A stretch of 64,000 nt of DNA, from assembly GCF_000208865.1 (NCBI RefSeq), contig NC_018393.1, positions 3,490,714 to 3,554,713 on the forward strand, given 5' to 3'. How positions within the stretch are numbered: the first letter of the stretch is position 1; the number at the start of each line of letters is the position of its first letter. A program made the position numbers and the translations under genes. Positions 1 through 12,266 of the stretch are shown here, piece by piece. Source of the DNA: Neospora caninum Liverpool. Lineage: Eukaryota > Apicomplexa > Conoidasida > Eucoccidiorida > Sarcocystidae. The notes beneath the pieces were generated by a model that saw only the letters and a program-made list of their open reading frames with translations, did no database searches and was not told where the DNA came from.

Positions 1-120
1 CATTGCCTCCGTTGTTTTCGCGAGGTCGTCTGTTTGCTGCGTTCGCGGCAGTCTCTCTGGGGGCCCTCACTGGCCTTCTGTGCAAATCTGCTTCGTCTAG
101 GCTTCTCTGGCGTGTCGCAG

Positions 121-3014
121 GTCGAGGTAATTTCGCAGCTCAGTGGCGCCTCCGCAGCTGCCGTCTCCGCGTCACCTCCATCGGCGGCCCAGGGAGGCGC
201 GTCGGCGAACGCCGTCCTTATTCACACGCCAGGCTCAAACAAATTTGTCTCGCCCGAATATGTGGAGAAGAAGGTAGGACCGAGCGAGAGAGGAGAGCAC
301 GGCGAGCAGGAGGTGACGACGAAAAGGCGTAGGGCGGGAGCGGAGGACGAAGAACAAGCGCAGAACAGGCAGGCGAGTCGCACCGATCTGCCGGGTTTGA
401 GTTCGGTGTGTGTTTTCAGAAACAGTTGGAGGAGCTGCAGCGGAAGAGAGAACAGTGTGCGAAGAAGAAACAGGAGTTGCTTACGAAGCTGACAGGCAGT
501 CTACAGGTGCGCACCGCCTAGAGAAGGAAAGATCGAGAACGTGAAAAGCACTTTGCGTCGCGTTCTCTCTCTTGCTCTCTCTGTCCTTCCCTCTCCATGC
601 CCTACCCTGCTGGCTTTGCCGTCTCTTTTTCGAGCCTGCTCCTGTTCGCCCACACGTCTTCATCTCGCGAATCGTGTTCTCTCTCCTCTATCTTTTATCT
701 TTCCTGCCGCGCTCTGTTCTGTCTCTCTCCGCCTGCGCGCCTCTCGATCCTGTTTGTTCTTTCATGAGCCCATCGTTCACCTTTTCGTCTCCCCGCTCAT
801 CTTTTGCCAGAAAGCCATCGCGCGCCTGACAGACGCGGAGACCCCCGAAAACGAAAAGGAGGCAGTGAGGGCCATGATTGCCTCCATCAAAGAGAAAATC
901 TCTCTTCTCTCTGACGACAAGCAAAAAGGTAAACCCCAGGCAATAGGCCCACAGAGGGTACAGAAAACCAAAGGAGAGACAGGCGAGCAGAGGGACGGAG
1001 ACGCTGGTGGAAAGCTCATAAAAGCCTCTGCAGGTACTTTACAGCATTACACAGATAGATCCGCGCATATATGCATGGGCCTGTTTAAAGCGATAGGGGT
1101 AGCTGGATGGACACGCGCACATGAACCTTCCTGCCGGCTTCGGCATTGTGTCTGCCTGACCCTCCGTTTCCTTTCAGATGCTCGGCCAGAAGAGGAGGCG
1201 CGGCTGGAAGAGAAACTGCGACGTCTCCAAGCAGAAGCCTTCGCACGGGGTTTAAATCCGCGCCTTCTGCTCCAGCAGGCAGCCGCGCAAAATCCGTACA
1301 AACTCGATTTCCGAACGACTTACATCAAGTGTTCGGGTCCCTCTCTGGAGAACATTCAAGGTAAAGAACTCGCAGAGGCGAGGGACGATGCAACGGGGGG
1401 GAAGCTCGTCCAGAGGCCCCGCTGGCGATAGGGTAACCCACACAGAAGCAGTGTCAGCACGAAAGCACACCCGTGAGCCGCTGGGGTCTGGGATCTATTC
1501 TCGAGGCGCTTGCTTTTTGCACCGTAGACGAAGCCCGATCACTTCAAGAGAATGCGGACATCTTCACGGAGAGAAGACGAACAGGTGACGGGCAAACGCG
1601 GAAACGGGAGTGAAGCGTTTTCGCCTTGAACTACGCTCGCGTCGTGAAACTACCTGGCGATCGGGTGCTCTTTTCGCCTCCGGAGACGCTGTCTGTGACC
1701 AGCCGCCTACGCACCCCTGCGTGCTGCGAGCTTTCCTCGATTTCACGCCTCGCGCGTGGTCCACGAAGCGATGCCCTTGTCGCCTCTCGCCGCGAGGTGT
1801 CGCTTCTGCACACTGTTTCTGTCGCGCCCGTGGCATGCCCGCTCCTCGGCCATTTGCATCGGGGGCGGATCTGCTTCGGCGAATCTCTTCGCGACCGCAT
1901 GCCTGGGGACCCTGTGTCCCACAAGAAACACGAGAGAGCGCATGCCCCGTCTTGTGTGCTTTTTCCAGACCAAGAGACGTTCACGGAGTGGGTAATTGCT
2001 CACTCGGACGCGCTGCTGGCGGATGCTATCGAGGCCGTTCTGAGAGTCGACGAAGGCGGCACAAGTTTCTGCTGCCTCAAGTACATCAACCGACAAGCCG
2101 CCGAACAGGTAGGTCGACAGACGACTTGACACCTTTTCCTGGATGCGTTTCTCTCCGCTGTCTCCGCACGCGGCGCCCGGCACCACAATCGCTGCATTGT
2201 ATAAAAGTCGCTGCAACGTATATACTGACCCCTCGCCATGCATGTGCACGTGCATATATATATATATATATATATTTATATGACGGGGTAGAGCGCTTCG
2301 TTAATATCTTTGGTGAATTTCGTTTAGTATGTGAAGACATCGCCTTTGTTTTTCTGAAACCTTTTGAAATTGACTTATCTTTGAATAGCATGATCGTGAT
2401 AATGCTGCCGTTCACGTGCTTGTGTTCCCTTTTCGTTCTCGCCCTCCACTGACTCCGGCGTTGCTGGACGTTGTGGAGTGGCCGTATGAGTGCCTCCGTC
2501 GCCGGGTGTTTCGTGTTTTTCTGGTTCGACTTCGTCCCTCGCTGAGTCCGCCGCGTTCTTGTTGTCTGGCGCGTGGTCGTGTTAGGCGATGCGGAACAGC
2601 GCGTCTCTGAACGCGCAGCTGGAGTGGATGGCCCCGCCGGCGCTCCCCGACGCGTCTGCCTGTGTCCCCGGCGACGCGTCGCTCTTGGAGACTCGCGAGG
2701 GAGAAGACGAACTTGTCTCGTCCTCTCTCGCCGCCTCCGCGTATGAGCCAATGGCGAGCTTCGCGGCGTCCGGGCCCCGCGAGGACGGAGACGGCCGGCA
2801 GGCGCTGGCGTTCGACAGCGATTTAGACACCTTGAGGCGCGAGGAGAGTCGAGAGGCGAGTCGAGGGGAGGAGACACGAAACGCGCACGGACCCACTCCA
2901 GGCGCAACGGACAGACCACGGATGGGACACACGACGAGCAGAGACGGCGGCAAACCTTTCGAGCACCACCCCCACAACCTCCAGGAGACAGAAGTGGACT
3001 ACGACTTCGAATGA
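121..3014 (+). CDS. RBM26/RBM27-like RNA-binding protein, C-terminal part (5' end outside window)
   Basis: Seven exons fit by splice signals and phase: 121-273, 420-506, 811-928, 1178-1360, 1528-1584, 1969-2108 and 2586-3014, giving 388 in-window residues and a TGA stop. The first acceptor (after 120) is the least certain. The protein starts with an Ala/Ser-rich stretch, then a coiled coil (KQLEELQRKREQ onward), then helical segments with TPENEKEAVRAMI and EEARLEEKLRRLQAEA, which resemble the region before the last RRM of RBM26/RBM27. After the TYIKCSG strand comes a degenerate RRM-like fold (TFTEWVIAHS, SFCCLKYINRQAAEQA, LNAQLEWM) and an acidic disordered tail ending VDYDFE. Known relatives bind RNA in the nucleus and work in nuclear RNA decay and poly(A) RNA export; that role is inferred here. 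The CCCH finger and first RRM would lie upstream of the window. Confidence 0.68.
2254..2280. repeat. (TA)n microsatellite in intron 6 of the RBM26/27-like gene
   Basis: About 27 bases of TA dinucleotide repeat lie inside the 477-base intron between 2108 and 2586. Confidence 0.9.
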
Positions 3015-5397
3015 TGCAGCGACGAGGCCCAGATGTCCCCGAAGTGCGGCCACAGACAGGCGCTTGTCGAGTTGATCGAAAGGCTCGAGACGGACGGCCG
3101 CAGCTGTGTGTGTGTGTGTGCGAAGTCTATGTCCGGAGATAGATGGCAACGCCTTCGAACGTCTGCTTGCCGGATTTTCTAGACGCCGCCGTTACGTAAA
3201 CATTTGATTCTACGCACATCGACGTGCATGTGTCTGTGTGTAAAGAGAATCCTAATCTTAAACGTGTTTCCTGCTTCTGCAGCTCAAGGGGCTTTGCAGG
3301 CCAGGGCGGCCTGCGTCCCCGGCGGAGTGGGGAGCCGAAGACTTGGGAATCCACTGCGCACTCTCTCCCTCGCTCGCGGCCGAAGGTCGGTTCGATGGTC
3401 TCTGATAAAGGGAGATAGAGACGAAAAGAGACTCAAGAAAGAGGCAGACGGCGAGCTAGCGATGTTTCTCTCTTTCGCGAGAAGAGGCGCAGAAGGGTTT
3501 GACAGACCGGAGCAACACAGTCTTTCTCTCGACGTGAGAACATCAAACCGAACGAACACCTTGCTCTCGCTCGTCGTTTGCTTTCGTCCATCTCGTGAAC
3601 GGCGTTTGCCTCTTGGACGCCGAAGTTGCCATCTGCTTCTGTTTCGTTCTCTTGCGTCGCCGTCTCGATATTCTGTCTCTCTCCGCGATTCTGCGAACGA
3701 AGTTTCCATGTGCAATCTTTGCGGCCACATAGTTCTTCCCGCGTCCGTGGGTCTGCCGCGGGCTCGTCCGTGTCCCTCTCGTTGCTCCTTGTGCTTGGCT
3801 TTTGGTTTCCCGCTCGTTTCGTCCGTCATCCTGTGGCGCGCTGCCCTTCGCTTGCTTCTCCGTCTTGCCGCTTCTGCCGTTCTCGCATTGGCCATTTCTC
3901 GCCTTCTCTGTGGCGGCGGCCTCTCGTGTCTTTTGTTCACTCTGCCTTGCGCCTAGTCTCGCGTTCGCTCTCCCACCGACTCACCTAGCTTCTCTTCCTC
4001 TGCCTCGGTCCGCGCAGTCGATTCGCTGTCGACTGTTCTTTGCTTTCGCCCCCCTGCCGTTCGACCTGCTACCTACTGGACGAAACCCATGTCCTCGCAG
4101 CTTTCGGTTTTCGGTCTATCCCGGATCGTCTTTCTATCTCTGTCAGTCCGTGCGGCGTTGTTCGCTCTCCCGTTGTGCCTGAGTCTTTCGCCGCCTGTCT
4201 TCCTCGTGAGCGTATTTTCCGTTTTTCCCGGCGTGCATGTAGCTGGGAATAACGAGGTTCCGGTGCGTCCCCCACTCCACCACATGCGCGTAGCAGCTTT
4301 TTTCTCACCAAAACGGTTCTGCGCGACCAGCGCAAATCGATGGACGTTTAAAGACGCTCGATATCCTCGAGAGAGGAAACTGTCTCGCGGCGTGATCTGG
4401 GTGTTCCAGTTGAGGCTTCGCGGGCGAGGCGCATTGCAGCCGCGTTGCCCACCGCCGCCAGAAGAATCGTTTTGCTCCGCCGGTCGCGGTTAAATTGGGC
4501 AATCCGTGAAAGAAGGAACGCAGCAGAAAGATATGGAAAGCAAAGTGTAGTCTGTTCCGCTCGGCATTTCAGTGGACGCCTTCACCCGGCAGCTGTCATC
4601 AACACAGCCGCGAGAAGCGGAAAAACAAAGACGCGGAATTCCGTGGCAAATGCTTGCCCAAAGTTCTGTTCCTGTGCATCTCAAAAGCATCTCTCTCGCA
4701 ACTCGGGCTTGGTGAGTCGGGTGTCCTGTGTCCCCCCCGCACTTGACAGACGGCCTGCGAACAAAAAGATGGCTCCGTTTGTGTCGAACTGCAAAGTCAA
4801 CGAAATACAACCAGGCACCACGAGAAGCCCAGTCCGCCCCCGAATGCCGCAGGGAACAAGACGCTCCCGTTGGACTCCGCCGTTCGTTCTCTCTCCGGGT
4901 CTCGTGTAGAGTCGGCCTTCTTGTCTAGCTCGGGCACTGTTTTTTTTAGGGTACTTCTTCAGTGCCCCTCCATGCTCGAGGAAGAGACGCATGGACGGGT
5001 GACTCCGTTCGTTGCGAATCCAGGGAGTGCAGCGCCCGCAGAGAACAGACACACAGCTAAGTATTCCTCACTTTTATCAGGTCCAGCGAGCGGACTGTCA
5101 CGGGCCGTACAGCTTTTTGAGGCTTCGCCTACCGCGCAGGGATGAGGCTCCTCGCACCCCCAGTGACTCCAGACGACTCACCAGACTAAAACTTGTGTAG
5201 TACATATTCAGTCTCCTCACTTAACCACAAAACCGTGAGTCCGGTGGGGCGAGACACGAGGCAGACGAGAGGGCTTTTTCTGCTACAAATCACCCTTTTC
5301 TTTTCAGAGGCCCCGTATCGAGCCTCCCAGAAATACAAAACCGCGCAGACACGCGTATGCGCTTATGCATTCGTTTTCCCTACGTGGTACGTGCCTG

Positions 5398-5545
5398 TAT
5401 ATATATGTACGTACATACGCATATATATATATATATATATATATACATACATATATATATATATACATATATATACATATATATACATATACATATATAT
5501 ATACATATACATATATGTATATATACATATATATATACATATACA

Positions 5546-5591
<46 letters not shown>

Positions 5592-5594
5592 CAT
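5398..5594. repeat. Long TA/TACA microsatellite
   Basis: About 197 bases of almost pure alternating purine-pyrimidine sequence built from TATA, TACA and TATG steps. It is the largest simple repeat in the window and creates false Tyr/Ile-rich open frames on both strands. Confidence 0.95.
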
Positions 5595-7955
5595 CGACGT
5601 AGGGAGGTGCAAAAGAACGTGTGTTTTGTTTGCGCGTGTGAGAGCGTACATGTCTTTTCCTCTCCCACCAAGTGGAGCTGGGGTTCCTGCGCGAACCTCT
5701 CGTGTAGATTGTTTTTGTGCATGTTCACCGACCTTCTCTGGAGAGCTGTGTTTCGGCGCTACTTTGCCTGCTACGGCCGGCACGCAGCTGTCTGGTTCCT
5801 TTCAGTCGCCGCATTCATCGGCTTTTCCTCTCCCCAAAAACGCGCAAGGGAGAAAAGACGCCAGTTTGCTGCGCACGCGTCTCCTCTGTGTCGGTCGCCG
5901 CAGTTCCCGACCGTTTCCTCGCGTGCAATCGCCGCTGCAGCTCGTTTGAGACGCAGTGCGCGTGGATCGCGACAGCGGCAAGAGAGGAGGTTGGGGCGCC
6001 AGCGAGCCTCGTTCCCCGGGCGAACGGCCGGTGTCTCCACGGGAGACTCGAAGGCTAGGGACGCAGTGGGGAAGCGTGGAAAAGAGAGGGGAAGTAAAAA
6101 CGCGGCGAGAAACACGACACGCGTGTGCGTTTTCACAGACAAGAGCGCGGTGAAGTCCACATTCCTTTTGGCTAGGCCGGAAGACAGGAGCGGTTGCTTC
6201 TGTTTGGGGGGGGTCTGTTTTTCCTGGTGGATAAAGGAGCACAGTTATTTCGCTGCGGCTTTTCTTTTGTCTCTTCGCCTCTTCCTACCGTTTCCGCTCT
6301 CGGCTTGCGCGATTCCACTTTTCTCACGCGCCGCCGGAGAGCAACCGAGGCACGGGCGCGCAAAAGGCGGCGGAGGCGGGAGCGCCTGGCGCTGCGAAGC
6401 GGAGTTCCCCCCGCGCGCTCTCTGCATCTCTCTCTCCGCTGGCGAATGAGGCAGCCGTCGCGGCACGCATGCTCGCGCATGTCGGGTTTCGCCTGGAACC
6501 GGATCAGTCTCCGTGTCGTTTTCGCGCGTGGAAAAGGCGGCATAGTGGATTCGCGCTTCACAGAAATGCGAGGATCGCCTGGGGAAAAAGCGGATTCGCG
6601 CGCCGGCGTGACGACGAGGCGACGTTGGGATACGCGGGCGCCTCTCTCGCGGTTTGTTCCTCGTAGATGCAAGAGTCACGGGCATGCTCCCGGTCTCCCC
6701 AGATTGTCCTTTTCAAGAGAAACCTGATCGACGGCTTCCCGCGCAAAAGGGGGGGGGTTGGAGAACTGTGACTTCGACGACGAGTTTCCCTCCTGCTTCG
6801 CCCGGGCAAGTGTCTCCCTCCTGGCAGGGCGCCGAGCTTGAGACTCCCCCCTGCGCGCAACCCTCTGCCAAAGGACGAACATCGGGACTCGCCTTTTCCG
6901 TCTTTCCAACCCTTTTGGTCCGTCCGCTGCGAGAGGCGCGGCGCGTAGGCTGGTGCCTTTCGCCGGCGCTTGCTCCCGCCTCGCAGGTTCGAGTCCAACC
7001 CCGCGCGCCGCCGTCTCGTCGAACGGCCGAACCTAGGACCGTTCTAGAGAGGATCTCTCGGCCTTTCCTTACACGTTTCGTCTTTACGTGCTTCTTGGGC
7101 GTATCAGTCGCCAATCCCCGATTTTCGCGCATCCCGCCCGTCCGCGCCGCCCCTTTCCCTCGCGCAGCCTCCACTGCCTCAGACAAGATACACGTATCAA
7201 GACAGGCGCCGCCCAGGTACTCATCCAAAGGGATCACATTCCAGGCGGCGGCGCTGTGTCCCTCTCCTCCGGGTGCGTTGGGTGACTGCCTCCGCGCCCC
7301 AGTTCTCTCTCCTCTTTGTGCTCTGGCGAGTCGTTGGGACCGGTCTTCGCACGCACCTGCCTCGACGGTGTGCGTGGATGCGTTCCGGTTCCGTCTCCCA
7401 AAGGAAAGCATGCATTTCGGAGAACGCGCCGCCATCGATCCTGGAACGCATTTTCAAACTGACCTCAAAAGACTCAAAAGAGAACTGCACGTACACGGAC
7501 AAGAGACAAGCAACCCACTCCCGGTGGCAGACGCCGTTTCGAACCGAGAGAGGCAGACCCGCTCCGTCGCCTCTCATCTATCGGCCTTCAGGAGAGGCAA
7601 AGAAAGCGATGTTTCCTTATGTGCATGCACGTGTGTGCGTAAATGGCCACACAAGCGGCCATGGCGTATGTGCCTGTATATGCGCAAATCTGTCTATTTG
7701 TATGCTTACATGTTTGCATGCGAATTGAGGGCTTGTACGACGGTTAATCCCCGTCCTCAGTTGTTCACCTCATCTCCGCACTGCACAGGCAACGTCGGGG
7801 CAGTGGCAGGAAGAAACAGACGCACTGAAGCGGTTTCCTTCTACCTCATTCCCCGTCCATTGCCACTGTCGCCCTCACGTCTTCGTGCTGTGCATTCGAG
7901 TTGAACCTGAGCGTTGCCGCCTGTCTTCGCGCCTCGCTGGTTCGAAGAGAAGAAG

Positions 7956-7962
7956 TGAGACG
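7956..7962 (+). promoter_or_regulatory. TGAGACG (WGAGACG-type) promoter motif
   Basis: The heptamer TGAGACG lies about 236 bases upstream of the kinase ATG. WGAGACG elements are known from promoters of Toxoplasma secreted-protein genes. A 7-base match occurs often by chance, so this is suggestive only. Confidence 0.35.
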
Positions 7963-8197
7963 TACATCGAGTACCTTCCTTCCCACCTCCTTTTTCGCCG
8001 TCTCTCGCTCCTTCATCTCTGCCGAGGGAAGGCCGGGCACACAGTTTCGCCTGCGGAATCGCGCCTCGGAATGTCAAAAAGAGAAGTGAACTGCGCGCAC
8101 TTTGCGTCCCTCCCCCTGTCCTTCTCTCCATTCCCTCCTCTTTCCTTTCCTCTCGTTCCACTGCTTCCTCCGCACCACATGCCGTTTCCTTTCCACC

Positions 8198-11100
8198 ATG
8201 GCGCGGCCGTTCCTCGTGACTCTTTGCTGTCTCCTGCTCTCCGTCTCGTTGCTCCCGTCTCTCTCGCCGTCCGCCCAAGCGGCTTCCGTTCCCTCCAACG
8301 AGGACACACAGGCGGCAACCCCAAAAGAGAGCGGCTGTGCAGCGCCGCCGTGTGGGTCTAATGGGGAAACCTCCGCGGCCGCCGCCGCTCGAGCGTCGGC
8401 CGAGGCGCAGGACGCCGAGGAGCCTCAGTCGGCGAGGGAAGATGCCGGGGCGACCGCACCGCCGTCGCAGTCAGTCGCCTCCCCGGCAGTTGATCCCTCC
8501 CTGAGCAACACCGCGACGAGTTCCGATTCGCTCGCTCGTGAGGCCTCGGTATTCTCGAGCGACGAGGCGAGAGGCGATGGCGGAGAGCACTCTTGGACGG
8601 CGTTCACAGGCGCGGCGGAAAACCGCGCGCTCCGCGGAAGCTCAGGGGGTTGGGCGTCTCTCGGCCCTCTGGACGCCTTGCCTATGGCTTCGCCGAGCGT
8701 GCCGCTCTGGACGCAGGTTCCGGTCGACAGTGAAGACTCGCGAGCGGCAGGAACCGGACAGTCGGTTGTCGCGAGCAACGCGGGGGAGACCGTCGATGCT
8801 GTCGAATTCGTTCTGCCTGCGGTCAAGGAAGGCGACGCAGGCGTGGCGCAAGGCGCGCACTTGCCGGATGCCCCAGAGCCCGTTGCGGGGTCGGCGTCGT
8901 CTCGCAAAGCCGAGGGCGGAGACGTAGCTGCAGAAGAGGCAAGAGGCACACGGGCCGCAGCCCAGACAGGGGGACCGGTCGACTCGCCTGCGCAATCTGG
9001 AAACCTGCAGCTCGCCGAGCCTCGCACGCCTTCCGCTGGGGCCTCAGGCGCCCACGACGGAGACAAGGGCGGAGGCACCGTCGCGGCCGACGCAGAGCAC
9101 GGCGATGTGGCTGGGCACCTTCTTGCGTCTCAGGTCTCCACAGACATCGGGGAGGACGGGATGCCGGCGAACGACGAGAGCGGAAAGCAGTCCGTGACAG
9201 AGGCCAGGGACAAGACGCGTGAGAGCGGCAAGGCATCCCGCCAAACAAGCGAAACAGGCTGGAGGTAACTCAGCGGAACGGCGTGCGAAGAACGGAGGAA
9301 AGGCGAAACTTTGGGGTCAGACGCGGCCTGGCCACACCACTTTGTGGTCGAGCCAACATTGGCAGTCACAAGGGGCGGGGCAGACTCGTGTCGATCTCGC
9401 GTGCAACGGTAAAAAACGTGGACTGCACTGGGGTCTCCGGCGCTTCCGCATCCTTTGCAGGTTGCTGTGAGTTCGGCGTGTGTTCGGCAATCTGCGGCTT
9501 TTCCCCTCTTGCCATATGTGATCTCTGTCTCCTAGCGTCCCTTCGTTTGCCGCCGATAGAGAGAACGGCCACCAGCGGTGATGCCTGACGGCAGGCCGTG
9601 GCAGTCTTGCCTCGCGCATCTCCTCCACTCCTCGTCGATTCACAAGGCCTGCAGGTGATGTCAGCCGGGCCGTGCGGCGCTTCGTGTGTGTGCTCAGGAG
9701 AGGGATCTACGCGGTTCGGGACCATCTGGCGTCTACCTGGAAAGCCATCCAATTCTTTCCCCTCTCAATTTGGTCAAAGGCGAAGAAGATGCGGCTGATC
9801 GCCGGCGGTAGGCTTTCAGGCACAAACTTTGATCCAACTGTGTAAAAAACTGCCGATCTCTCTCCGGATGTCTGCCATTGTCCTGCCTGACTTGCGGCTC
9901 TCTCTGGTAGGCTCTTTGCCTCTCATATCATATACATATATATATATATATATATATAGGTACAGATGTGCACGTATGTGAGGGATATCAGTGGAGCAAG
10001 CGGTGGGATCGGAGACACATGTGTTTTTTGTTCTTTCGTGTATCTGTATAGAGGAAATTCAGACGTGCGCAGCAGCACGTCGAACCGCGTATGCATGTGT
10101 TTCTTCGTACCTCCCAGCGGATTGCCAGCTTTTGCTTTTCTCTCATCCACGAAAAGAGTGATGCCGTCGCAAGAGTGCGAAAATGTGAATCTCGCAGCGT
10201 CGCGCCCTCCTGGGCAGGGGGTGGCGTCTACGTTTTCTCGGACGCAGTCTGTCGAGCGTCGCAGGGACGCTCCAGGCTCTGGACTTTTTCTCGGTCTGCC
10301 TTGGCGCGCGGGATCTCCTGCATCGCTTCTCCTCGAGAGGCGCGTGCACCGCCCATGCGCGCAGCCACGCGCCCTTGTGAGTTCTCTAGGCACTTCGCCT
10401 GACCGTTTTGGGTCTGCGTTTTTTTTGTGTGTCTGCTAGGAAAGCTGCCGCTGTCCTGGCAGACGTTTATGGCTCGGTTGCCGCGCGTCGACGCGAAGAC
10501 GGTTCCGGAGTTCCGCAGGCTGCAAGCGCAGTTGGTGCGCGAGGATCGCATGGTGATGCTGGTGAAATCTCCGTCCAAGGCGCTGAGGAGGCTGGTCCGA
10601 GCGGCGAAGCGCGCCATGGGGTTGGCGGCCAGGGGAAAAACCCTGGAGGGCCGAAAGGACGGGGAGCGCAACAAGAGGGAACGTCCAGAGCCTCTCGCGA
10701 TCAAGGGGCGTGTGTTTGACCACCATTACGCGGCCATCGTCGGTCTGGAGGTGAACGGACAGCTCTGGGCCGCGCCGAAGAGCGTCTTCATCCTGCCGGC
10801 CTACGGAGCCTGGATCTCTCCCCTGGTCTTGCCCGAGAAGAAGCGCACAAATGACGGAGACACCAAGCAAGAGAAGGAACTATTCACGGCCTTCGTCGTC
10901 ATGCCGCGCGCTCGCGGCGACGTCCGGGACTACCTCTGCAAGCGGTCGAACCCCGTGAATGTCAAGTACGCCGCAGCGGAAATGCTCTATTCCGTCCACC
11001 AGCTTCACCGCGCAGGCTTTCTTCACAGAGACATCAAGCCGACAAACTTCTTCGTGAGCTTCGACGGCCACGTGCTGCTTGCGGACTTTGACGGTGTCTG

Positions 11101-11455
11101 GCCGATCGGCGTCCCAGCGCAGGCGGACAAGTATCTCGTGTACACCCGGGGCTACTTGGCGCCGGAGATCAACCCGCAGGACCGAATCATTTTGAGCACA
11201 GAGAAGTCCGATGTGTTTTCTCTGGGCGTGTGCCTGAGAGATCTCGCGGAACGGTGCCCGCATCACGCCGATGTGGAGAAGCTGCGCGACCTGAGCGACA
11301 AGATGACAGACGTGGATCCCCGACGGCGAATCACGCTGCAGGAAGCGATGCGCCACAACTTCTTCGAAGGCGTCGATTTCGACACCCTCGAGGAGCTAAA
11401 GCATCCACCGCCCTTCCCTGGGGATTTCCAAATTAGTGCCACGTTCTATCACTAG
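8198..11455 (+). CDS. Secreted rhoptry-family/WNG-like protein kinase
   Basis: Two exons, 8198-9218 and 10440-11455, join in phase (donor GTGAGA, acceptor after a T-rich tract) to give 678 residues. A stronger-looking donor at 9265 does not keep the kinase frame. The ATG at 8198 sits in the context CCACCATGG and opens a signal peptide (hydrophobic run to about residue 27, ending SAQA), so the product should enter the secretory pathway. Residues 28-340 are acidic, Ala/Ser/Glu-rich and probably disordered. The kinase fold occupies about 345-670. The catalytic loop HRDIKPTNF has its Asp near 538, and the metal motif reads D-F-D-G near 556-559 instead of DFG. GYLAPE near the activation-segment end and SDVFSLGVCL of helix F are present. 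No GxGxxG loop is visible in the N-lobe, which fits the ROP35/WNG clade that phosphorylates vacuolar membrane proteins. The exact orthologue is not identified. Confidence 0.75.
9926..9958. repeat. (TA)n microsatellite in the kinase intron
   Basis: About 33 bases of TA repeat inside the 1.2 kb intron between the secretory/disordered exon and the kinase-domain exon. Confidence 0.9.
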
Positions 11456-11672
11456 GACGCGGAAACTCTCGCGGAGACTGCCGAGGCAAGAGAGACTTGG
11501 AGACAGAGGAGACAGATGGGGAGCGCGAGAAAATCGCGGTAGTGAAGGAGAGGTGAAAGTGGAGGCGATGGCGGGAACGAGAGGCGGGCAAAAAACAGAA
11601 GGGGTACGATGCAGCCAGGCCAGGCGGGAGGTCGGTAGCCGAACGAGCGCCGGCCAGACAGACGGCTTAGGA

Positions 11673-11720
11673 GGCAGGAAGAAAGGATGGAACGAAGGCA
11701 GGAAGAAAGGATGGAACGAA
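11673..11720. repeat. 24-base tandem duplication
   Basis: Two exact consecutive 24-base copies of a purine-rich unit, followed by the start of a third, in the presumed 3' UTR of the kinase. Confidence 0.85.
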
Positions 11721-12230
11721 GGCGGGGGAAAGCGTGTGCAGCCGAGAGCGTAACGCAGCGCGCGGGGAAAAGCGAGGAATGAGGGCCGGAGAGAGAGGCT
11801 AGACAAGGCAGGAGAGGAAGCGAGAACCAGGGAAGGCAGGGAGAAAGACGGGAAAGGAAGACGGAAGAAAGCACTTCATATCAACGCAGGTCGTTGGGGG
11901 GTCCGCAACGTCTGTCCCTAAGAAACAACCCCGAGAACGCAGCTAGAACGAACGACCGAGAGAGGAGAAAAACCTTTCTGTAGTCCGTCTTTATTTCAAA
12001 CCGAATGTTCCCGTGTTTGCAACACAGTATTGCGTTCATAGAAATCCCTCAAAACTCAACGTTGTTTTATTATTTCGTATCTAAAACGCTAGGAAAGGTG
12101 TCTGGCTGCGGGCACACCGTATCGACGGCCTGGACAATACAAGGCTTTCTCGTGCCGCTATGCACCGACACAAATCCGCAGGGACTGACACGAGGAGACA
12201 CCTACATGCGCCCACATGGTTTTCCGAGAA

Positions 12231-12231
<1 letters not shown>

Positions 12232-12264
<33 letters not shown>
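12232..12264. repeat. (TA)n microsatellite
   Basis: 33 bases of pure TA repeat in the spacer between the kinase and the ELMO gene. Confidence 0.95.

Positions 12265-12266
<2 letters not shown>

Larger units (their letters stand above)
3015..8197. other. Intergenic region, 5.2 kb, no supported gene
   Basis: It holds the 3' flank of the RBM26/27-like gene with a short GT repeat near 3105-3121. A strongly pyrimidine-rich (plus strand) block follows at about 3600-4250, then a 200-base TA/TACA microsatellite at 5398-5594. Long open frames at 5193-6449 and 6654-7904 run through low-complexity or microsatellite sequence and show no recognisable domain, so I did not call them. The last 250 bases are again pyrimidine-rich and probably belong to the promoter and 5' UTR of the kinase gene. 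Confidence 0.6.

Noticed and set aside
5193..6449. Plus-strand 418-codon frame and several Tyr/Ile-rich frames on both strands
   Set aside because: They run through the TA microsatellite at 5398-5594, and the remainder is low-complexity without any domain or splice context.
6910..7005. GGTTCGAGTCC resembling a tRNA T-loop
   Set aside because: The flanking bases do not form a five-pair T stem and no acceptor, D or anticodon arms can be folded upstream.
6654..7904. Plus-strand 416-codon frame upstream of the kinase
   Set aside because: No recognisable motif, Pro/Arg/Ser composition of GC-rich flank, and it lies in the likely promoter and leader of the kinase gene. It could still be revised with transcript data.
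9265..10440. Kinase intron using the donor at 9265 (GAG|GTAACT)
   Set aside because: This join puts the second exon out of the kinase frame. The donor at 9219 keeps the frame through HRD and DFDG.
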